A DNA stretch of 43,456 bases. It comes from CAYTTR01 sp964440805. Its GTDB lineage: Bacteria; Acidobacteriota; Aminicenantia; Aminicenantales; Aminicenantaceae. Positions within the stretch are counted from its first letter, which is position 1. The number at the start of each line of letters is the position of its first letter. The DNA is taken from positions 1 through 43,456 of the forward strand of contig CAYTTR010000024.1 of NCBI GenBank assembly GCA_964440805.1. Direction: 5' to 3'. The notes under the pieces are model-generated. The model saw nothing but the letters and a program-made list of their open reading frames with translations, was not told where the DNA came from and did no database searches. Both the position numbers and the translations under genes were made by a program. Positions 7,408-15,399 of this stretch are shown here, piece after piece.

Positions 7408-7533
7408 ACCGGTCTGCCTCAGATTTAAACCTGAATTCCCTACCCGGAAATATATATTTTTCACTGAAAACGGTAATATTTCTAATTCTCCCCGGCTACA
7501 CAATATCACCCCTCAAATCATCAATAAAGATGA

Positions 7534-7561
7534 TTGACTCTTCCATAGCAGTGGTTATAAT
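7534..7561 (+). promoter_or_regulatory. Sigma-70-type promoter of the response regulator gene
   Basis: TTGACT (7534-7539) and a perfect TATAAT (7556-7561) are 16 bases apart, about 45 bases upstream of the first possible start codon of the GGDEF response regulator. Confidence 0.65.
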
Positions 7562-7604
7562 CAAACGATAGAGTAAAAAAAATTGTTTTAACAATAGATA
7601 GCAG

Positions 7605-8531
7605 ATGAGAGAGAAAAAAAAGCGGCCTCAAATGAAAATTCTAATAGCAGAAGACGACTTCATTACCAGCAGGGCCTTGGAAAAAAGCCTAAAAGACTGG
7701 GGTTTCGACGTCTCTTTAGCCAAAAACGGCAATGATGCCTGGGCCTTAATCCAGAAAGAGGATATCCGACTGGCCATTATCGACTGGATGATGCCCGGCA
7801 TTGATGGACTTGAGCTTTGCCATAAGATAAGGGAGAAAAGTCAGGAAAAAGAAGCTCGTTATGTTTATATTATTCTGTTAACCGGTCGAGATAACCAGAC
7901 CGATATAATCCAGGGTTTAACTTCCGGAGCCGATGATTACATGACCAAACCTTTTGATTTTCTTGAACTAAAAGTTCGCCTGCAAAAAGGAGTCCGGATT
8001 ATCCAGAGAGAGGAATCCCGCATCCTGGAAGCCAGTGTTGACAGCCTGACAAAACTCTGGAACAGAAAAAAGATTTTTAAGTTCTTCCAGGAAGAATTCG
8101 AAAGAGGCCATAGGGAAAAAATTCCCACAGGTGTAATCATGATAGATATCGATCAGTTCAAAAAAACAAACGATACTTACGGCCATCTTGTGGGAGACCA
8201 GGTCCTGGTGGAAATATCCCGCCGTCTCCGGCATTCCATGCGAGAATACGATAAAATCGGACGCTATGGCGGAGATGAATTCCTGATAATTGTCCCTGGT
8301 TGTAAATTTGAGGACATAAAAAACATAGCCAAGCGCCTTCGCCGGGAAGTTAGACGCCGGAAAATCAGTACAGATAAAGGCAAACTGTCTGTAAACATTA
8401 GCTGCGGGATTGCTTCTTCCTCCAGCCTGCCCCGGTGTTCAGGGAGGGAACTTCTCGAAGAATCAGACAAAGATCTTCTTAAAGCTAAAACCAAAGGAGT
8501 AAACAGAAAAAACAAAACACCAGATCCATGA
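7605..8531 (+). CDS. Response regulator with GGDEF diguanylate cyclase output
   Basis: The protein makes c-di-GMP from two GTP when its receiver is phosphorylated. A receiver domain (about 10-130) has the acidic pair EDD, the phospho-acceptor Asp in IIDWMMPG, and the Lys in TKPFD. A GGDEF domain (about 140-300) follows with DIDQFKKTND and an intact GGDEF. Exactly five residues before it lies RxxD (REYD), the inhibitory I-site, so product inhibition is expected. The ATG at 7605 gives 308 residues; an ATG at 7632 starts directly at the receiver and is equally possible, since neither has a good ribosome site. The domain order is that of PleD/WspR-type regulators. The Hpt gene 74 bases downstream is the likely phosphorelay partner. 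Confidence 0.93.
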   Translation: MREKKKRPQMKILIAEDDFITSRALEKSLKDWGFDVSLAKNGNDAWALIQKEDIRLAIIDWMMPGIDGLELCHKIREKSQEKEARYVYIILLTGRDNQTDIIQGLTSGADDYMTKPFDFLELKVRLQKGVRIIQREESRILEASVDSLTKLWNRKKIFKFFQEEFERGHREKIPTGVIMIDIDQFKKTNDTYGHLVGDQVLVEISRRLRHSMREYDKIGRYGGDEFLIIVPGCKFEDIKNIAKRLRREVRRRKISTDKGKLSVNISCGIASSSSLPRCSGRELLEESDKDLLKAKTKGVNRKNKTPDP

Positions 8532-8605
8532 AACTGGCCTGCCCATTAAAAGAGTCATGAGGTCAAGCTCTCTGTGGAAACAACCAGCTAAAAAAGGAGA
8601 ACAAA

Positions 8606-8971
8606 ATGAACCAGAGGGAAAATTTTCCCGATGAGAAGCTTTTTGATATGGATACAGCTTTAAAAAGAGTCGGGAATGACCGGGATTTTCTGAAAGAGCT
8701 GATCGGTATTTTTGATGAAGAATTCTCCTCACATATGAAGCAACTAAAACAAGCCGTATCCAGGGGAGGCTTCGAAGAGGTAAAAGAAATCGCACATTGT
8801 CTCAAAGGGGCCTCAGCTAATCTGAGCTTTACTTCTTTTCAGGAGCTTTCTTACCAAATGGAACTCTTGGGTTCAGATAAAAACCTCTCCCCAGCCGGTG
8901 AACTTATATCCATGATGGAAGAAGAATACAAAAAACTTCAGCAATACTTAGCAAAGCTTAACCTTATTTAA
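8606..8971 (+). CDS. Histidine phosphotransfer (Hpt) domain protein
   Basis: This 121-residue single-domain protein has the phospho-histidine motif AHCLKGASANL (His about residue 60) in a four-helix bundle pattern. Such proteins carry phosphate between a hybrid kinase and a response regulator. A strong AAAAAGGAG site precedes the ATG. It follows the GGDEF response regulator in the same direction and is probably in its operon, so it may phosphorylate that regulator; the sensor kinase is not in the window. The gene converges on the DUF6599 gene with only 31 bases between them. Confidence 0.88.
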   Translation: MNQRENFPDEKLFDMDTALKRVGNDRDFLKELIGIFDEEFSSHMKQLKQAVSRGGFEEVKEIAHCLKGASANLSFTSFQELSYQMELLGSDKNLSPAGELISMMEEEYKKLQQYLAKLNLI

Positions 8972-9002
8972 TCTTAAATATTCAAGGATTTCTGCTGCTT
9001 GA

Positions 9003-9890
9003 CTATTCGAGAAAAAGAAGCAGAAAGCCAAGGTAATCTTTTCCTATTTTCTCCATACCATTTTTTATTTTCATCACCCCGGCGATATAAGAGCCTTTTT
9101 GAGTCAGGAATATATTCTGGTAATAGCGATCCTTGATCATAAATCCCCATGATGTTTCCTCTATTGTCTCCGGAGCTCGGGTTTCTAAATATTTTTCAAG
9201 CATTTCCCGGGTTTCTTCCGGGCTTTCTCCTTCAATTATAAAACAGTCAAACTCCAGTTCATCCTTGAGATAACTTGCCAGATATCCATGGTGGAGAAAT
9301 CCATAGCCAAGAAAATTTTGCAAAATAAACTTTTCACTATTAGAAATAAGATTTTTCTGGGGGAAAAAGCTCAGAACCTCAGGCCAATTTCCGGTGCGGC
9401 CAATCCTCTGACAAATCTCTCTGGCAAATCCCTTCATGATTTCCTCTGAATTGTCTCCCCCTTCAAAACAAAAAAGCTTGACATAGAATCTATCCACCAG
9501 AAAATTCAAAACCCCCTCCTCGATATAACCCTGGAGGCCAATTGGTATAAAATTGCTGTCCATAAAACGTTCTGCGCTGTAAATACCAAAAGCGTTTTCA
9601 GTAGAACCCATGTCATAAATTTCTACCGAAACCGAGGCTTGACTTTCTTCTTCTTTGTATTCCGCTGTAATCAGTTCCTGAAAATTATAAGAAAGATATA
9701 TTTCAGCCGCCCCATTTATGTATTCAAAAAGATTTTCAGGATGAAATCGAAGCGCTTCCCCGCTTACCTGCCATCCTTCAGGGTAAGGAAGAATAGAATC
9801 CAACTCAGCTTCTTTTTCCATATTTCCCGAAAAAAGATATGTTCCCATAAAAAATATCCACAAAAGAACCAATGTTTCTTTTTTTCCCAT
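9003..9890 (-). CDS. DUF6599-family secreted protein
   Basis: The 295-residue product begins with a basic start and a hydrophobic stretch (about 5-22, ending FSG), consistent with a signal peptide, so it probably acts outside the cytoplasmic membrane. The body shows features I associate with DUF6599: LPYPEGWQVSGEALRFHPENLFEYINGAAE, then SVEIYDMGSTENAFGIYSAER, and a conserved LVDRFYVKLFCFEGG segment. I know no function for this family. It is transcribed away from the DUF362 cluster, and a 292-bp palindromic element lies in the space between them. Confidence 0.75.
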   Translation of the reverse strand: MGKKETLVLLWIFFMGTYLFSGNMEKEAELDSILPYPEGWQVSGEALRFHPENLFEYINGAAEIYLSYNFQELITAEYKEEESQASVSVEIYDMGSTENAFGIYSAERFMDSNFIPIGLQGYIEEGVLNFLVDRFYVKLFCFEGGDNSEEIMKGFAREICQRIGRTGNWPEVLSFFPQKNLISNSEKFILQNFLGYGFLHHGYLASYLKDELEFDCFIIEGESPEETREMLEKYLETRAPETIEETSWGFMIKDRYYQNIFLTQKGSYIAGVMKIKNGMEKIGKDYLGFLLLFLE

Positions 9891-10051
9891 TTAAAACTCC
9901 TTTCCTTATATCCCGGCTGTCCGACAATGCCCAATTTCGCCGAAGATCATCTCGGGAAGAATCGCATTTTAATTACTCTCCGGAAAAAATTTATTATCCC
10001 AAATTCCTAAATTATACCCAATGTAGCATGAAGAAATACTATTTTAATTTA

Positions 10052-10343
10052 CAGGAGTTCCCCCAAATTTTCAATCAAACCAAGCCTAGTTTTTTTTTAA
10101 AAAAAATAAATTTCAGAGTTAACAGAATAGGAGGCCATGGTGTGTCTCCGTCCTTGTTCCGCACCCGTCATCGCCTGGATAAAGAGCGCATATCAATGAA
10201 TAAGGGCAAAAAGGAATCCCTTAAAGGGAATTGTTTATATATACGGCACCTCTCCAGGCGACGAGGGGGGCCCTACGCTGCGGACGGAGACACACCATGG
10301 CCTCCTATTCTCAAGCCGCCTCAAAAATTTGGAGGAACTCCTG
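10052..10343. mobile_element. 292-bp palindromic element with terminal inverted repeats, copy 1 (MITE-like)
   Basis: The ends are 20-bp inverted repeats: CAGGAGTTCCCCCAAATTTT (10052-10071) and its near-perfect complement at 10324-10343 (19 of 20). Inside is a second long inverted repeat, about 25 bp, built on GGAGGCCATGGTGTGTCTCC, and then a third pair around ATCGCCTGGA/TCCAGGCGA. Almost the whole element can therefore fold on itself. It has no transposase and no believable ORF. A 266-bp relative lies at 32397-32662. Both copies sit in the 5' intergenic space of divergent genes. No clear target-site duplication is visible. Confidence 0.75.
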
Positions 10344-10370
10344 ATTAATATAAATATGCTATTCACTGAG

Positions 10371-10399
10371 TTGACATGAATTCATCACAAGAGTACCTT
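10371..10399 (+). promoter_or_regulatory. Likely promoter of the DUF362-radical SAM cluster
   Basis: A perfect TTGACA (10371-10376) lies 17 bases before a weak -10 (TACCTT, 10394-10399), ending 14 bases upstream of the DUF362 ATG. The promoter is just downstream of the palindromic element. Confidence 0.4.
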
Positions 10400-10413
10400 A
10401 ATTTATAAGAAAA

Positions 10414-11304
10414 ATGACTAAAGTCATAATAGTTCATGGAAAAGATATTCTTCGCTCAAATGGAGAAATTCACTCTTCCGAACTATCTCAACTTATTAAA
10501 AAAGCCCTGAATATTCTTACCGGGGAGTCATCAATTAAAAAATCCTTCCAGCGTATCCTTGGTCAAAGAAAAAAAATAGGAATCAAAATAAATACTATTG
10601 GAGGAAAAAAAATCTCCACCCGGCCGGAACTCTCTTTGGCCTTGGCTCAAGTCATAATCAATAGCAGTAATTCTTCTCGCCAGGTAATTATATGGGACAG
10701 AACAAACAGAGAACTAAAAGGTGCAGGTTACAAATTAGCTCAGGGTCAAGGTCCCATTAGCATTTTTGGAACCGATACCCAGGGAATAGGCTATCATCAC
10801 CAGCTTTATTCAAGCCCAAACACAGGTAGTTTATTCTCCAGAATCCAACTCGACCAGATTGAAGCATCCATAAGCTTAGCTGTTCTCAAAGATCATGGCT
10901 TGGCAGGAGTGACTGCTGGCATGAAAAATTATTTCGGCGCTATTCACAATCCCAACAAATACCATGATAACAATTGTGATCCTTTTATCCCTGAAATTTT
11001 TTCCCTTGAACCTCTTCGCAAAAAACACTGCCTGACTATCCTCGATGGACTCAAGATTCAATTCCATAAGGGACCATCATTCCATGAAAGATGGTCAAGC
11101 AGGGAAAATCTACTGGTGGTTGGCGTTGATCCGGTGGCTGTTGATACGGTAGGCTGGATGCTCATTGAAAGATTGAGGTCCACTTCCGGACTTCCTTCTT
11201 TGAGAGAAGAAGAAAGAGAACCATCCTACTTGAAGACCTCACAGAAAATGGATCTGGGAACAGCCTTGAAGGAACAAATAGAGATTAATGAGATAGAAGC
11301 ATGA
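10414..11304 (+). CDS. DUF362 domain protein
   Basis: The 296-residue protein has the DUF362 pattern: GIKINTIGGKKISTRPEL early, a central segment on keeping substrates apart by nucleotide-free folds with LAVLKDHGLAGVTAGMKNYFGAI, and DPVAVDTVGWMLIE near the end. DUF362 proteins often carry ferredoxin domains, but none is seen here, and their reaction is not established. The stop overlaps the start of the radical SAM gene by 4 bases, so they are co-translated. Pairing of DUF362 with AmmeMemoRadiSam-type enzymes suggests they act on a shared substrate; that is inference from context only. Confidence 0.8.
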   Translation: MTKVIIVHGKDILRSNGEIHSSELSQLIKKALNILTGESSIKKSFQRILGQRKKIGIKINTIGGKKISTRPELSLALAQVIINSSNSSRQVIIWDRTNRELKGAGYKLAQGQGPISIFGTDTQGIGYHHQLYSSPNTGSLFSRIQLDQIEASISLAVLKDHGLAGVTAGMKNYFGAIHNPNKYHDNNCDPFIPEIFSLEPLRKKHCLTILDGLKIQFHKGPSFHERWSSRENLLVVGVDPVAVDTVGWMLIERLRSTSGLPSLREEEREPSYLKTSQKMDLGTALKEQIEINEIEA

Positions 11305-12422
11305 AACGAAGAATATTCCTTAAAACTACCGGCGCTGCCGGAATTTTGAGCCAGGCTCAGTGGGGAAATCTTTTATCCAATGGGGCCGCCTTTGGAGAAG
11401 AAGCCAACCTCTCCTGGGTTGAAGCCCGCTATTATGAAAAATTACCGGACAGGGAAATTGAGTGCTTTCTCTGTCCCCGCCAGTGCCGGCTTGGAGACCG
11501 GGAAAGAGGATACTGTGGAGTCCGGGAAAACAAAGAAGGAATATATTACACCCTTGTTTATGGAAAAGCCTGCACCATTCATGTAGACCCAATAGAAAAA
11601 AAGCCTTTTTTTCATTACCACCCGGAAAGCCGGACTCTGTCCTTGGCTACCGCTGGGTGTAATGTCAACTGCAAGTTTTGTCAGAACTGGGAGCTCTCTC
11701 AGGTAAGGCCCGAGCAGGTCCGCCATTTGGATTTTCCCCCTGAAGAAGTTGCAAGAACAGCCCATGAGTATAATTGTCCGGTAATTGCTTATACCTATAC
11801 TGAACCAGTCGTCTTTTTTGAATACATGGTGGATACAGCCAAGATAGCTCGCTCTTCAGGATTGAAAAACGTAGTGGTTACCGGAGGCCACATCTCCAGA
11901 GAACCTCTGCAAGAACTAATAAGGGAAGTAGATGCTATCAAGGTAGATTTGAAAGCTTTTAACCAGAAATTTTATTCAAATTATGTTAGAGGTGAACTCC
12001 AACCAGTTCTGGAAGCGATCCAGGCAGTAGCCCAAAGTCCGGCCTGGCTGGAAATAGTTTACTTAGTCATCCCCACCCTCAACGATTCAGCCGGAGAAAT
12101 AAGAAAGCTTTCTCAATGGATCATGGAAGAAGTTGGCCCCGATATACCCTTGCACTTTTCCAGGTTCCATCCGACCTATCTTCTTAAAAACCTCCCGCCA
12201 ACTCCTGTTTCTACCCTGGAAAAATGCCGCCAGATTGCCATGGATGAAGGAATTCATTTTGTCTATATAGGAAATGTCCCTGGCCATAAAGGAGAAAATA
12301 CTTATTGTCCTTCCTGTGGAAAACTTTTAATACAACGGAGGGGATTTGAAATCAGGCAATTCAACCTGGTAGAAGAAAGATGCCCGCAATGCCGGAAGAC
12401 CATACCGGGAGTGTGGCTCTGA
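11301..12422 (+). CDS. amrS: AmmeMemoRadiSam system radical SAM enzyme with a twin-arginine leader
   Basis: This is a 373-residue radical SAM protein related to pyruvate formate-lyase activating enzymes. The cluster motif is CNVNCKFC (Cys120, 124, 127). An upstream Cys set (CFLCPRQC with YCGV, residues 55-72) and a C-terminal zinc-ribbon-like part (CPSCG and CPQC) agree with the AmmeMemoRadiSam family. The first residues, MKRRIFLKTTGAAG, form a twin-arginine export signal, so the folded Fe-S protein may be sent across the membrane, unusual for a radical SAM enzyme. The usual partners AMMECR1 and MEMO1 are not in the window. It overlaps the DUF362 gene by 4 bases and the next gene by about 40. 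The substrate is unknown. Confidence 0.88.
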   Translation: MKRRIFLKTTGAAGILSQAQWGNLLSNGAAFGEEANLSWVEARYYEKLPDREIECFLCPRQCRLGDRERGYCGVRENKEGIYYTLVYGKACTIHVDPIEKKPFFHYHPESRTLSLATAGCNVNCKFCQNWELSQVRPEQVRHLDFPPEEVARTAHEYNCPVIAYTYTEPVVFFEYMVDTAKIARSSGLKNVVVTGGHISREPLQELIREVDAIKVDLKAFNQKFYSNYVRGELQPVLEAIQAVAQSPAWLEIVYLVIPTLNDSAGEIRKLSQWIMEEVGPDIPLHFSRFHPTYLLKNLPPTPVSTLEKCRQIAMDEGIHFVYIGNVPGHKGENTYCPSCGKLLIQRRGFEIRQFNLVEERCPQCRKTIPGVWL

Positions 12423-14557
12423 AGCGCCTTTTAGCTCCATTTCTTCTGGGATTTATCGCCCTTTCTATTCAGGTATTCTTTCTCCGTGAATTCTCAGTCT
12501 ATTTTTTTGGAAATGAATTCAGTTTCGGAATTTGCTTAGGGGCCTGGCTTTTTTGGGTGGGAATGGGAAGTTTCCTTGGATATAAAGTGAATACCTCGTC
12601 CTCTCTGCTTCCCTCTTCCTATCTGTTTTTGTTTTTAATCATTCCTCTATGTTTTATCGCTCTCCGATGTACCCGTTTTTTTTTCGGTCTTCACCCTGGA
12701 GAGACCACTGGCTTTGTTTCCATGTTGTTTACATCCCTTATTCTGTGCTTTTTTCTTTGCTTTCCCTTAGGGCTTCTTTTTGTCTGGAACGTCAGGTTTT
12801 TTTCAGGAAAGATAGAATATGTCTATCTTCTCGAGGCGGCTGGATCGGTGGTGGGAGGAATAACTGCCTATTTTCTTCTTGTCCCTTTTTTCTCTAATTG
12901 GATGGGTGTCACTCTGAGTGGAATAGCAGTTACCGGGGCGGTCTTTTTTTCTTTTGGAGAAAAAAAAGGGGGCAGCTTAGCCCTGGTAATAACCGCTTTC
13001 TTAATCATATTCGGCAGTCTTGATGTTTCTTTAGAAAAGGCTTATTGGAGTCCTTTTTCCCTTTCCACAACCAAAGATACCATTTACGGTAAACTCCAGA
13101 TAATTGAAACAGAAGGGCAAATTTCCCTTTATGACAACCATCTCATTGTCTATTCTTATCCAGACCTGGCTTCAGCAGAAGAGTCGGTTCATTTTGCCCT
13201 GCTCCAAAAACCACTGGCCCAAAAAATCCTTCTAATAGGAGGAGGATTGGGTGGAAGCCTGGAGCAGATATTGAAATATCCCCTGACTGAGATTGATTAT
13301 GTTGAACTCGATCCCGGTCTTATCCGCTTGTCCAGGATGTATCTTCCAGCAAAAGAGATTGAAGCCTTGGAAAATCCCAGGGTTAAGGTCCATTACCAAG
13401 ACGGACGGACTTATCTACAGGAAACTGAAAAATATTTTGACATTATTATTGTCAACCTCCCTGATCCTGTAACCCTCCAGCTAAACCGTTTTTATTCACT
13501 GGAATTTTTCAGGCTGGCCCAAGAGAAAATGAATCCTGATGGAATTTTTTCCTTTAGAGTGACTTCGGCTGAAAACTACATCAGCCCGGAGCGGTTAAAA
13601 TTTCTTTCATCTTTAAATAACACTCTCAAAATGGTTTTCCCTCAGGTGGAAGTAGTTCCTGGAGGAAATAACATTTTTCTGGGCTCTTCTTCCAAGCTCA
13701 GCCTGAACATAAATATATTAACTAACCGGATCCGTGAGTTTGACCTGAACAATACCTATGTTTCCCCCTCTATACTTTTCTCCCGTCTGGAACCTTTTCG
13801 AATTAACAGCCTGAAAAGAAACCTTGCCAGCCAGACTGCTCCTGTTATTAATAAAGATTTTATTCCTGTTAGCTATTATTTCACTTTCCTTCTCTGGAGC
13901 AAACAATTCAGGTATTTTGACGCCACCTTACTTAATTTCTTTCTTGATAAAGGGAAATTCTGGCTGCTTAATTTTCCCCTACTGGTCTTTTCCCTGCTTC
14001 TTATCTTTTGGATACTACGGAAAAAGAGAACTGTTTACTATTTAACTCCTCTTACTATTATGGGCCTTTCTTCCATTGTTCTGGAAATTATCATCATCCT
14101 TGCTTTCCAGGTCAGGTTTGGCTATCTCTATCAGCGCTTAGCCCTTCTTTTTTCAGCTTATATGCTGGGGCTTTTTCTGGGCGCACTATCAGGCAAAAGG
14201 GCTAAAGGTTCTGGCCGTAAGAGATTGATCCTGCTTCAGCTCAGCTTCACTATCCTAATAGGCCTGATGAGTTTCTGTCTTGGAAGTGCCCTCAATGAGC
14301 CCGCTTATTTTATGCTTCTTCTTGTTCTTGGATTTCTCGGTGGAGAACTATTCATCACCGCTAACAGGCTTTATCTTGGTCAAAGAAAACACTACGGATT
14401 GGGCTATGGATTAGACCTGATGGGTTCCTTCCTGGGTGCAGTGGGAGCCTCTTCATTGATAATACCCCTTTTTGGAATTCCAGTTGTTCTAGGTTATATC
14501 TTCCTCCTTAACTTCCTGTGTTTAGTGTTTATTTTCTTTGGATTACAAAGAAAGTGA
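12380..14557 (+). CDS. Membrane protein with a spermidine-synthase-like methyltransferase fold between two membrane parts
   Basis: The product is about 725 residues. It has an N-terminal region of some six hydrophobic segments (about 15-215), a soluble Rossmann part (about 230-480) and a C-terminal region of about six more segments (from about 530). The soluble part carries the nucleotide-binding motif LLIGGGLGGSLEQIL, then YVELDPGLIRLS and FDIIIVNLPDPVTLQLNRFYS, as in polyamine synthases. It may transfer an aminopropyl or similar group at the membrane, but the reaction is not known. The first ATG overlaps the radical SAM gene by 43 bases; an ATG at 12389 or a GTG at 12413 are other starts, and no ribosome site decides. 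It closes the three-gene cluster. Confidence 0.85.
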   Translation: MPAMPEDHTGSVALKRLLAPFLLGFIALSIQVFFLREFSVYFFGNEFSFGICLGAWLFWVGMGSFLGYKVNTSSSLLPSSYLFLFLIIPLCFIALRCTRFFFGLHPGETTGFVSMLFTSLILCFFLCFPLGLLFVWNVRFFSGKIEYVYLLEAAGSVVGGITAYFLLVPFFSNWMGVTLSGIAVTGAVFFSFGEKKGGSLALVITAFLIIFGSLDVSLEKAYWSPFSLSTTKDTIYGKLQIIETEGQISLYDNHLIVYSYPDLASAEESVHFALLQKPLAQKILLIGGGLGGSLEQILKYPLTEIDYVELDPGLIRLSRMYLPAKEIEALENPRVKVHYQDGRTYLQETEKYFDIIIVNLPDPVTLQLNRFYSLEFFRLAQEKMNPDGIFSFRVTSAENYISPERLKFLSSLNNTLKMVFPQVEVVPGGNNIFLGSSSKLSLNINILTNRIREFDLNNTYVSPSILFSRLEPFRINSLKRNLASQTAPVINKDFIPVSYYFTFLLWSKQFRYFDATLLNFFLDKGKFWLLNFPLLVFSLLLIFWILRKKRTVYYLTPLTIMGLSSIVLEIIIILAFQVRFGYLYQRLALLFSAYMLGLFLGALSGKRAKGSGRKRLILLQLSFTILIGLMSFCLGSALNEPAYFMLLLVLGFLGGELFITANRLYLGQRKHYGLGYGLDLMGSFLGAVGASSLIIPLFGIPVVLGYIFLLNFLCLVFIFFGLQRK

Positions 14558-14561
14558 ATAA

Positions 14562-14597
14562 GTTTCTTTGGTTTCTACAGTTTGTTTGATTTATTTC
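14562..14597. repeat. Degenerate 9-bp tandem repeat, four units
   Basis: Successive units are GTTTCTTTG, GTTTCTACA, GTTTGTTTG and ATTTATTTC, starting 4 bases after the stop of the membrane protein gene. They belong to the 9-bp family seen again at 24205, 24282, 24877, 32685 and 40741-40983. The rest of the 14558-14806 space holds nothing I can name. Confidence 0.55.
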
Positions 14598-14806
14598 ATT
14601 CCGATACGCGTTGGTATACAAACAGAATAAAAGAGCATCATTTAAAGACATTTCCAGAAACAGGTTAGCTCCCCATGACAGATGAAAATGAGTTCGTAGT
14701 GCTCACTTCTTTAGCCCTTGATAACAAGCATTTTAATGCTAAATGGAAATGAATTAAATAATGAAATAAAATTAAGAAAGATAACAGCAAAATTCTTTTA
14801 ATTTCC

Positions 14807-14835
14807 TTGACACCACCCAGGAATTGTGGTTTACT
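14807..14835 (+). promoter_or_regulatory. Promoter of the Hdr-Kor-fumarate-reductase-like operon
   Basis: A perfect TTGACA (14807-14812), a 17-base spacer and an extended -10 TGG-TTTACT (14827-14835) precede hdrC by about 85 bases. It is the only strong promoter I see before the ten genes that follow in one direction. Confidence 0.55.
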
Positions 14836-14839
14836 TTAA

Positions 14840-14873
14840 TGTCTTTTTATAAGACAATGGACGATAAATCGTC
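14840..14873. promoter_or_regulatory. Two adjacent palindromes at the transcription start of the redox operon
   Basis: TGTCTT-N5-AAGACA (14840-14856) and GACGAT-AA-ATCGTC (14860-14873) are both perfect 6+6 inverted repeats. They cover the expected start site and the early transcript. They could be operators for a dimeric repressor or hairpins in the leader. No T-run follows, so they do not look like terminators. Confidence 0.45.
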
Positions 14874-14919
14874 ATTATAGTATTCATAATTTTATTTTTT
14901 CCTTGAAAGGTTGGTTCAA

Positions 14920-15327
14920 ATGAGAATCAACATATCCCGTAATATTATAAGAGATTCTTTTGTTTCCAAGGTGGAAGAACTTAGCGGACAAAACCTTCTT
15001 GCTTGCTACCAGTGTGGAAAATGTTCAGCCGGATGCCCGGCCGTCTCTGACATGGATATTCTTCCTAACCAGATAATCCGTTTGGCCCAACTGGGCCTGA
15101 AAGACGAACTCCTTCACTCCAAATCCATCTGGATCTGTGCTTCTTGTATGACCTGCAATGTCCGCTGCCCCAAAGGGATTAATATTGCCGAAGTTATTGA
15201 AGCTCTCCGTCTGATACTTCTACGCAAGAGAGAAGACCATATCCACGTAGAAGAACTTTCGCCCGAGAGAAAAAGTGAAGTTCCCCCTATAGCGCTTATT
15301 TCAAATTTCCGGAAGTTTACTTCTTAG
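14920..15327 (+). CDS. hdrC: Heterodisulfide reductase subunit C-like ferredoxin protein
   Basis: HdrC carries electrons between HdrA and HdrB through two [4Fe-4S] clusters. Both cluster motifs are present: CYQCGKCSAGCP (Cys29, 32, 35, 39) and CASCMTCNVRCP (Cys73, 76, 79, 83). The product is 135 residues if the ATG at 14920 is used. That ATG is 9 bases from the AAAGG ribosome site, while the upstream in-frame TTG at 14911 touches it. There are no membrane segments, so it is soluble. It opens the redox operon and is followed by hdrB after a 72-base gap. Confidence 0.92.
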   Translation: MRINISRNIIRDSFVSKVEELSGQNLLACYQCGKCSAGCPAVSDMDILPNQIIRLAQLGLKDELLHSKSIWICASCMTCNVRCPKGINIAEVIEALRLILLRKREDHIHVEELSPERKSEVPPIALISNFRKFTS

Positions 15328-15399
15328 AGACTAATTATTTATTAAGTCCGACAATGTTCATTCTTAGAAGTAATCTCATAATAAAGAGGAATTTTTATA

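Noticed and set aside
9872..10348. Long reading frames across the DUF6599-DUF362 intergenic space
   Set aside because: They cross the palindromic element and the start region of the minus-strand gene. Their composition follows the inverted repeats and not a protein pattern.
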